Assembly (NCBI GenBank): GCA_050084985.1
Contig: JBITNC010000001.1
Coordinates: 140,678,001 to 140,742,000 of the forward strand
Reading direction: 5' to 3'
DNA from: Nageia nagi
Lineage: Eukaryota; Pinophyta
DNA: 64,000 nt
The position numbers and the translations under genes are program-made. The notes under the pieces were generated by a model, which saw nothing but the letters and a program-made list of their open reading frames with translations, was not told where the DNA came from and did no database searches. Shown here one piece after another: positions 59,535-64,000 of the stretch. Every line of letters begins with the position of its first letter. Within the stretch, counting starts at the first letter, position 1.

Positions 59535-60018
59535 TGTTGTAATGTATAATGCATTATTGTAAAGGTTTTGTAATAATCTTCTATGTAAGTTCACTATTTG
59601 ACATCTTAAGTATTTAAGTGAATATGATAATGTAACTTATCCTACACTCCATGTCATGAGCATGCCCCTTGGGTAAAAGGATGTGCATGTCATGCTTTTG
59701 TACATTGGATAAAAGGATGATCCAAAGAGGGATTTTAGCCTATAAATAGAAGGCTCCCTCTTTATGATGATATACCAATTTGTGGAGTAAAGTTATGCTA
59801 TAGGATAGTGCTTAGGAGTTGATATTAGGAGGATTATAAAAGAGATGTATTTATGATTAAAGTAAAGATCTAGTTAGTGGATGTACTCCTAGTTGAAGGA
59901 ACCACTTACATCTTATGTTACATTGTGAGATTGCTTTGTGAGTTTGTTAGTTGTGTTTGTGAGCTGTCATGTGATCTTGGGAGTTTAGAGTTGTTCATGT
60001 TATAGTTCAATTATCACA
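59535..60018 (+). repeat. Solo LTR of the nested-copia family, plus orientation
   Basis: TGTTGTAATGTATAATGC to TTCAATTATCACA, 484 bp, is the reverse complement of the LTR type at 49202 and 55813. The flanks AAGAG (59530-59534) and AAGAG (60019-60023) are identical. No internal sequence is attached, so it is a solo LTR left by recombination. A TATAAATAGA box lies at 59741-59750. Confidence 0.93.
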
Positions 60019-60149
60019 AAGAGGGTGTCATGTTATTCTCTTTGATCTTATACAAAATATAGATGCAAAATTATTTTATAGAGAAGTGTTTATTCATGGT
60101 ATAGCCTCAATTTTTATCAACATCCAAAATTATATAGTTGAATAATAAC

Positions 60150-60512
60150 TTCTGCCTGATGACTACGAAGGAGATTCTGAAGATAACAGTGACTTATATA
60201 GTGGTCCCCCTACTCTAAGTGATTATGAATATGAATATTACATTCCCCAATAATCTAAACTTGAAGACTTTTATTGTGAGGTGTATGATGCATCAGAATC
60301 AGTTGCTAAATATACACCAGCACCATAAGAACCTGAGGTAATCATCATCAGTGATAGTGAGGAAGATGAACCTAAGATCATTACCATCAGTGATAGTGAT
60401 GATAATCTCCCATTGAAGACTCATGAAATTATGATAGTGAGTGACAGTGATACTACATTTAAAGAAAGTGAACCGATGGAAGAAGAATCATATTGGTTTG
60501 ACTTAAATATGT
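60150..60512 (+). pseudogene. Acidic ORF remnant with repeated hydrophobic-acidic motifs
   Basis: One frame reads LLPDDYEGDSEDNSDLYSG, then TLSDYEYEYYIPQ, and three motifs: EVIIISDSEEDE (about 60337), KIITISDSDDN (about 60374) and EIMIVSDSDTT (about 60426). Two stops (CAA or similar to TAA) interrupt it. The motifs look like SUMO-interacting motifs, with hydrophobic residues followed by Ser and acid. Family unknown; it lies between the solo LTR and a copia-type gag. Confidence 0.4.
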
Positions 60513-60627
60513 AATCTTTCTTTATTTCTTATTGAAGAATAATTGCTTTGTTTTCAAAGCACACTAATAAAGTTTCAAGGTTTAATAGTATATGGTCATG
60601 ATGGTAGATATATTTACAAACTTGTAG

Positions 60628-61340
60628 GTGCCAAGTTTCAATGAAGAAAATTATGCTAGATGGAGCATAATAAGGTATCATTTTTTTATTACCAAAGGAT
60701 TATGGGAAACCATTGAATATGGGTATGAAGAACCCATATGGAGCAAGCTACAAGGTGAAGAGAGAAAAGAGCATAAAGAAAATCAATATGAAAATTGCTT
60801 AGCTCTTATGGATTTGAGGAGAGGATTTGAAAAGAGTGTTTTCCCTCTCATAACTAATTGTAAGATAGCCACAAGTGCATGGAATGTGTTGAAGAAAGCT
60901 TATGAGTTTTATTAAGCCACTCATAAATCAATATGTAACAATCTCCAAAGTAAGGAGGAGCCTTGCTTTCTGGGAGAAGATTTTAAAGATCCTTTTGAAT
61001 GAGTATTTGATAAGTCTTGAAAGACTCATATGAATAAATGCCTTGTGATGGTGAATTCTTCCTAAATGAGGAAGACATATTTGAAGAGAAGCCTTGTACA
61101 AAAGAATGTGAAGAATCTCTTCATTGAGAAAAGGATGAAATCAAGATCAAGCCTTGTGAAACTCTAATTAAGGAGAGTAAAAATGATGAACTTCTTCTTG
61201 TGGACAAGAGAGGATAAGATGAAACATGTCTCATGGAAGAGACATATCAGCCATCTGTTAAGAGTTCTCCATGGAGGAGGCACCAAAGAATGAACACATT
61301 CTCAAGGAGGAGAATGATGAAGAGCCAAACCCTCAGCATA
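60628..61340 (+). pseudogene. Copia-type Gag (UBN2/DUF4219-like) N-terminal fragment
   Basis: 60628-60915 reads PSFNEENYARWSIIRYHFF, TKGLWETIEYGYEEP, HKENQYENCLALMDLRRGF and SAWNVLKKAYE. This is the pattern of copia Gag N-termini (F-G-NY--W---M---L----LW--VE-G, then A---W--L---Y). A stop follows Y at 60915. Downstream to about 61340 only acidic, Glu/Lys-rich decayed text is seen. It belongs to a different lineage from the three copia elements here. Confidence 0.65.
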
Positions 61341-63065
61341 GATAGTAGGATAGATAAGAAAATAATAGGCTAAAATGATAAAAGTCAACATCTAACTTTG
61401 TTTTTATTTCATTTTGGCCCGAAACCCTAGCTGTAATGCATCCCTCTAAAATATCAAAAATAAGTACCTAAAAATTGTTGGGTGATGTGGGCAAAATGCT
61501 TGAAATTATTTTAATTGATTACAACTTCTTTTTAAAAAACCAATTCTACCAATTTCACGCTATCAACAATGTCCAAAATGTGAAATTGATGTACGATTCA
61601 TTGCACAATGATAAAAAATGGTAAATAGTATGATATTTAATGTTTACATTATGTATATGCAAGGAAATTGATTATGTTCCAATTTTCATGATTATTAATA
61701 TTAAATATACATTGTTAACAACATGTTTTATGAAAAATTGGCAAATGATTCAAGTGCTAGAATGTAATCATATTTTTGCTAGCTCAAAATAGATGCATAT
61801 GACATAAGTGACATGACAAAAAAGGTGAAATTTTAATTTATAAAATCAATTCAAAATAAAAAGCATGTGTAAAATTTTGATTTTTAAATAAATACATGTT
61901 AATGGAATATTGAATATCTTATTTACAGTTTCTCAATGCCAATTGAATATGCTATTTTTTCAAATGATCAATTTTTTTCATTTTGATATCATCAACAACA
62001 TGATTAAAGAAAAATTATGGATTCTTCCAAAAATCAATAATGCTATCATGATTCTAATAGTTCAAAATGGTCAATATCATGCTTATATGACTTATTTATC
62101 GACCAAAGTCATATAGGGTCAACATGAGTCAAATTAATACTTATGCAAAAAATGTTATGATGTGCAAAAAAAAAATCTTTAACAATTTTCATGATGCAAA
62201 ATGATTATGTTTGATGTTAATTGATTGTGAATCAAATATACAGATATGATATGAATATTTCCACATTGTTAATGACATTTTTCTATTATAAATTCTTTAC
62301 AGATTGGGCATACTACAAATCCCTAAATATCTATTTGAAAATACCATTACTCCACAAATATGCACTATAATAGAAATGTTGAACAAAATTGCAAAAGACA
62401 TGGTTACAAAATTATGTGAAAATAACGTTGTTAATAGCGTATGTTTACTTTGAAAATCAATAAAGCCAATCAATTCAATGTGATCAAATGTGCAAAATTG
62501 ATAAATAAGGCCAATGTATATTTGAATATTGGGTACTTTTTATGAAAGCCAATTAAAATTATCTCAATGATGGATGAAAAATTCAATGTTATGCTAAAAA
62601 ATATTTTCAATCCCATGGTCACTCAATGAGCAAAATCTCTTGCAAATTGCAAGTTATTCCAAGCTTGAGGCATCAAAGGACCTCATTAGCTTAATAATAA
62701 TGGTTCAATAGAACTATGTGTCTCAGTGACCATAGTGACACAATGGATATTATATTTATTTCATCCTTGATATTTAAATTGATTATTCTTTCATTGGATG
62801 TGATCTACGCAAGTATTATATTAGATTGTTCTCCAAAAGGTACTATTCGAAAGAGTAGGAACCAAATAGAGGTACTCTCCTCATACATGGAATTTGATTT
62901 TTGGCTTAATTCCTCAAAGAAGTGACAAGACCAAAAGGGGGTAGAATACATATCATACTCAGCATATCAATCAAAAAAGGGAAGTCCACTTTATTATTGG
63001 AAAATTTCTTCTCTTATCTAAACTTCTTTGGATTATGGAATTTCAATGTTTTTCATTTCATATCC
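61341..63065. other. AT-rich non-coding 3' region of the 29.8-kb element
   Basis: No domain-bearing ORF. Loose recurrence of words such as AATTGATTATGTT, TTTTCATGAT and AAATATACA every 200-600 bp suggests degenerate repeats. It ends in the polypurine tract at 63066. Confidence 0.5.
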
Positions 63066-63078
63066 AAAGAGGGAAAAA
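63066..63078 (+). other. Polypurine tract of the 29.8-kb element
   Basis: AAAGAGGGAAAAA directly abuts the 3' LTR start TGTAGACACC. Confidence 0.85.
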
Positions 63079-63784
63079 TGTAGACACCTAAAAATAATTT
63101 ATTATTTATTTAATAAATCATATTTAGACTTCCTAATTGACTTATTGCAATATTACAAATATTAAGATAAATTTTATATTAAAATGCAATGCCATGTGTT
63201 ATATTAAATGCTATATCATTTATCATGGTTCATATTTTAAAATATCTGGAATACAACAATGATTATATTATTGCTATATGTTGGCCTTCACTTCTTTCTA
63301 TGTCTTTACAGGCTATATATGCAAGTGGAATAGGTTGACCTCCATAGAACAAACTATTTGATATGACAAGATCTCTGATAGGTGGATTTCTATCATAATC
63401 TTCATCAAGCAATGATGTCTCTTAATGCCACCTATTATGAGAAATTGTTATAGTCTAAGCTCTAAAACTTTTTATCTTTTATGCACTCTATAATTCATCA
63501 ATTCAATGATGTTAATGACATGTGTCTTGAGGATCGAGGGTTCTAGATTTTGGTAGCCGAGTTTATTGATTCATGCATATGAATATCTATCACAAGCTCA
63601 CCTCCAATTTGATCCCAATCCTTTGAAGATTCATTGCCATTTGCTTTTGAGGATTGTACGTACAATTCATATTAGGTGCATGCTTTTCATGTATATTTGT
63701 TGTATTTGATATAATGTACATATCTATGTATTCTTATATTATATACCATTTATAAATTGTATTTTACATAATTTAGTGTCTATA
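63079..63784 (+). repeat. 3' LTR of the 29.8-kb element
   Basis: A 706-bp LTR. The end reads GTCTATA where the 5' copy has GTCTGCA, so the terminal CA has mutated. The PPR array resumes at once. Confidence 0.9.
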
Positions 63785-64000
63785 CCATGGATGAATTATT
63801 ATACATGCATTATTGAATTTCTTAGTTGTGTAAGTTATATTGAGGAAGCTTTGAACTTTATTGCCAAAATGCCCATAAAATGTGAGTTTTATAATAAGGT
63901 ATAAACATCCATTAAATAGTATTTAAAACTATTTTTCATCAAATGTTATGGTTGCAAAATATAATGGATGCAAAATGTGGAAGAATACACAAGCCTTGGG
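63785..64000 (+). pseudogene. PPR array continuing after the LTR element
   Basis: From 63785 the sequence is the right half of the array unit cut at 33988: ATTATTATACATGCATTATTGAATTTC, then text translating to EALNFIAKMPIK-like and a following KCGRIHKPW-like stretch. It continues past the window end. Confidence 0.85.

Larger units (their letters stand above)
33989..63784 (+). mobile_element. 29.8-kb LTR retrotransposon insertion with nested elements
   Basis: A direct repeat pair, 33989-34693 (705 bp) and 63079-63784 (706 bp), both starting TGTAGA(A/C)ACCTAAAAAT, bounds the insertion. A purine tract AAAGAGGGAAAAA directly precedes the right copy. TTTTGGTGAACCC directly follows the left one. 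The PPR array flanks both sides and joins correctly once the insert is removed. CTAGG on the left and CATGG on the right (within CCATGGAT) are plausible diverged target duplications. A gypsy-type gag (about 34850-36917) is on the plus strand. Further insertions account for much of the inside. The LTRs differ by roughly one base in ten by eye, so the insertion is old. Confidence 0.88.

Noticed and set aside
58336-60512. Assigning this region to an endogenous pararetrovirus or a specific gypsy lineage
   Set aside because: Only a weak knuckle-like motif and an acidic stretch are visible, which is not enough for any family.

Overview
The window looks like nuclear, intergenic, repeat-dominated DNA from a large plant genome. 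It is AT-rich, with nested Ty1/copia and Ty3/gypsy LTR retrotransposons, intronless copies of plant genes (a cyclin T and an SR34-type splicing factor) and a decayed pentatricopeptide-repeat (PPR) locus. A gymnosperm is my best guess, because of the old nested LTR elements and the PPR-rich intronless sequence. That is inference; the sequence alone does not prove it. No tRNA, rRNA, CRISPR or organelle segment was recognised.

Layout. 1-5202 and 13189 to about 15005: a decayed plus-strand Ty3/gypsy element of Tat/Athila type (protease, RT, RNase H and integrase remnants), cut by a structurally complete young minus-strand Ty1/copia element at 5203-13183 (472-bp LTRs, perfect AACAT target duplication, tRNA-Met-type primer site). 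15006-17300: a (CT)n microsatellite, a 245-bp tandem duplication and AT-rich DNA. 17390-18256: an intact intronless cyclin-T reading frame. 18300-25050: AT-rich DNA with local duplications and a probable retroelement 3' end. 25060-26393, minus strand: an intronless SR34/SRSF1-like copy whose RS domain expanded into six 99-bp repeats and is now cut off by a frameshift. 26600-28830: AT-rich. 28840-33988: PPR remnants, including a tandem array of about 400-420 bp units.

33989-63784: one LTR retrotransposon insertion of 29.8 kb (LTRs of 705 and 706 bp, polypurine tract, diverged target duplication) that splits the PPR array; the array resumes at 63785. Inside it are (a) a minus-strand gypsy-like element at 37979-45635 with 820-bp LTRs, a gag on its own strand and an antisense plant-mobile-domain (PMD) ORF, with no visible pol; (b) a minus-strand copia element (45982 to about 58335) that has lost its 5' end; (c) another copia element (49202-56311) nested in (b); (d) a solo copia LTR (59535-60018) with a perfect AAGAG duplication; and (e) fragments of further gag-like ORFs.

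No operating gene network is visible. The only intact host-like reading frame is the cyclin-T copy. The most interesting system is the pair of gypsy-like elements that share a primer-site motif and a gag-plus-antisense-ORF plan without a visible pol, one of which carries a recognisable PMD ORF with possible promoter elements of its own.
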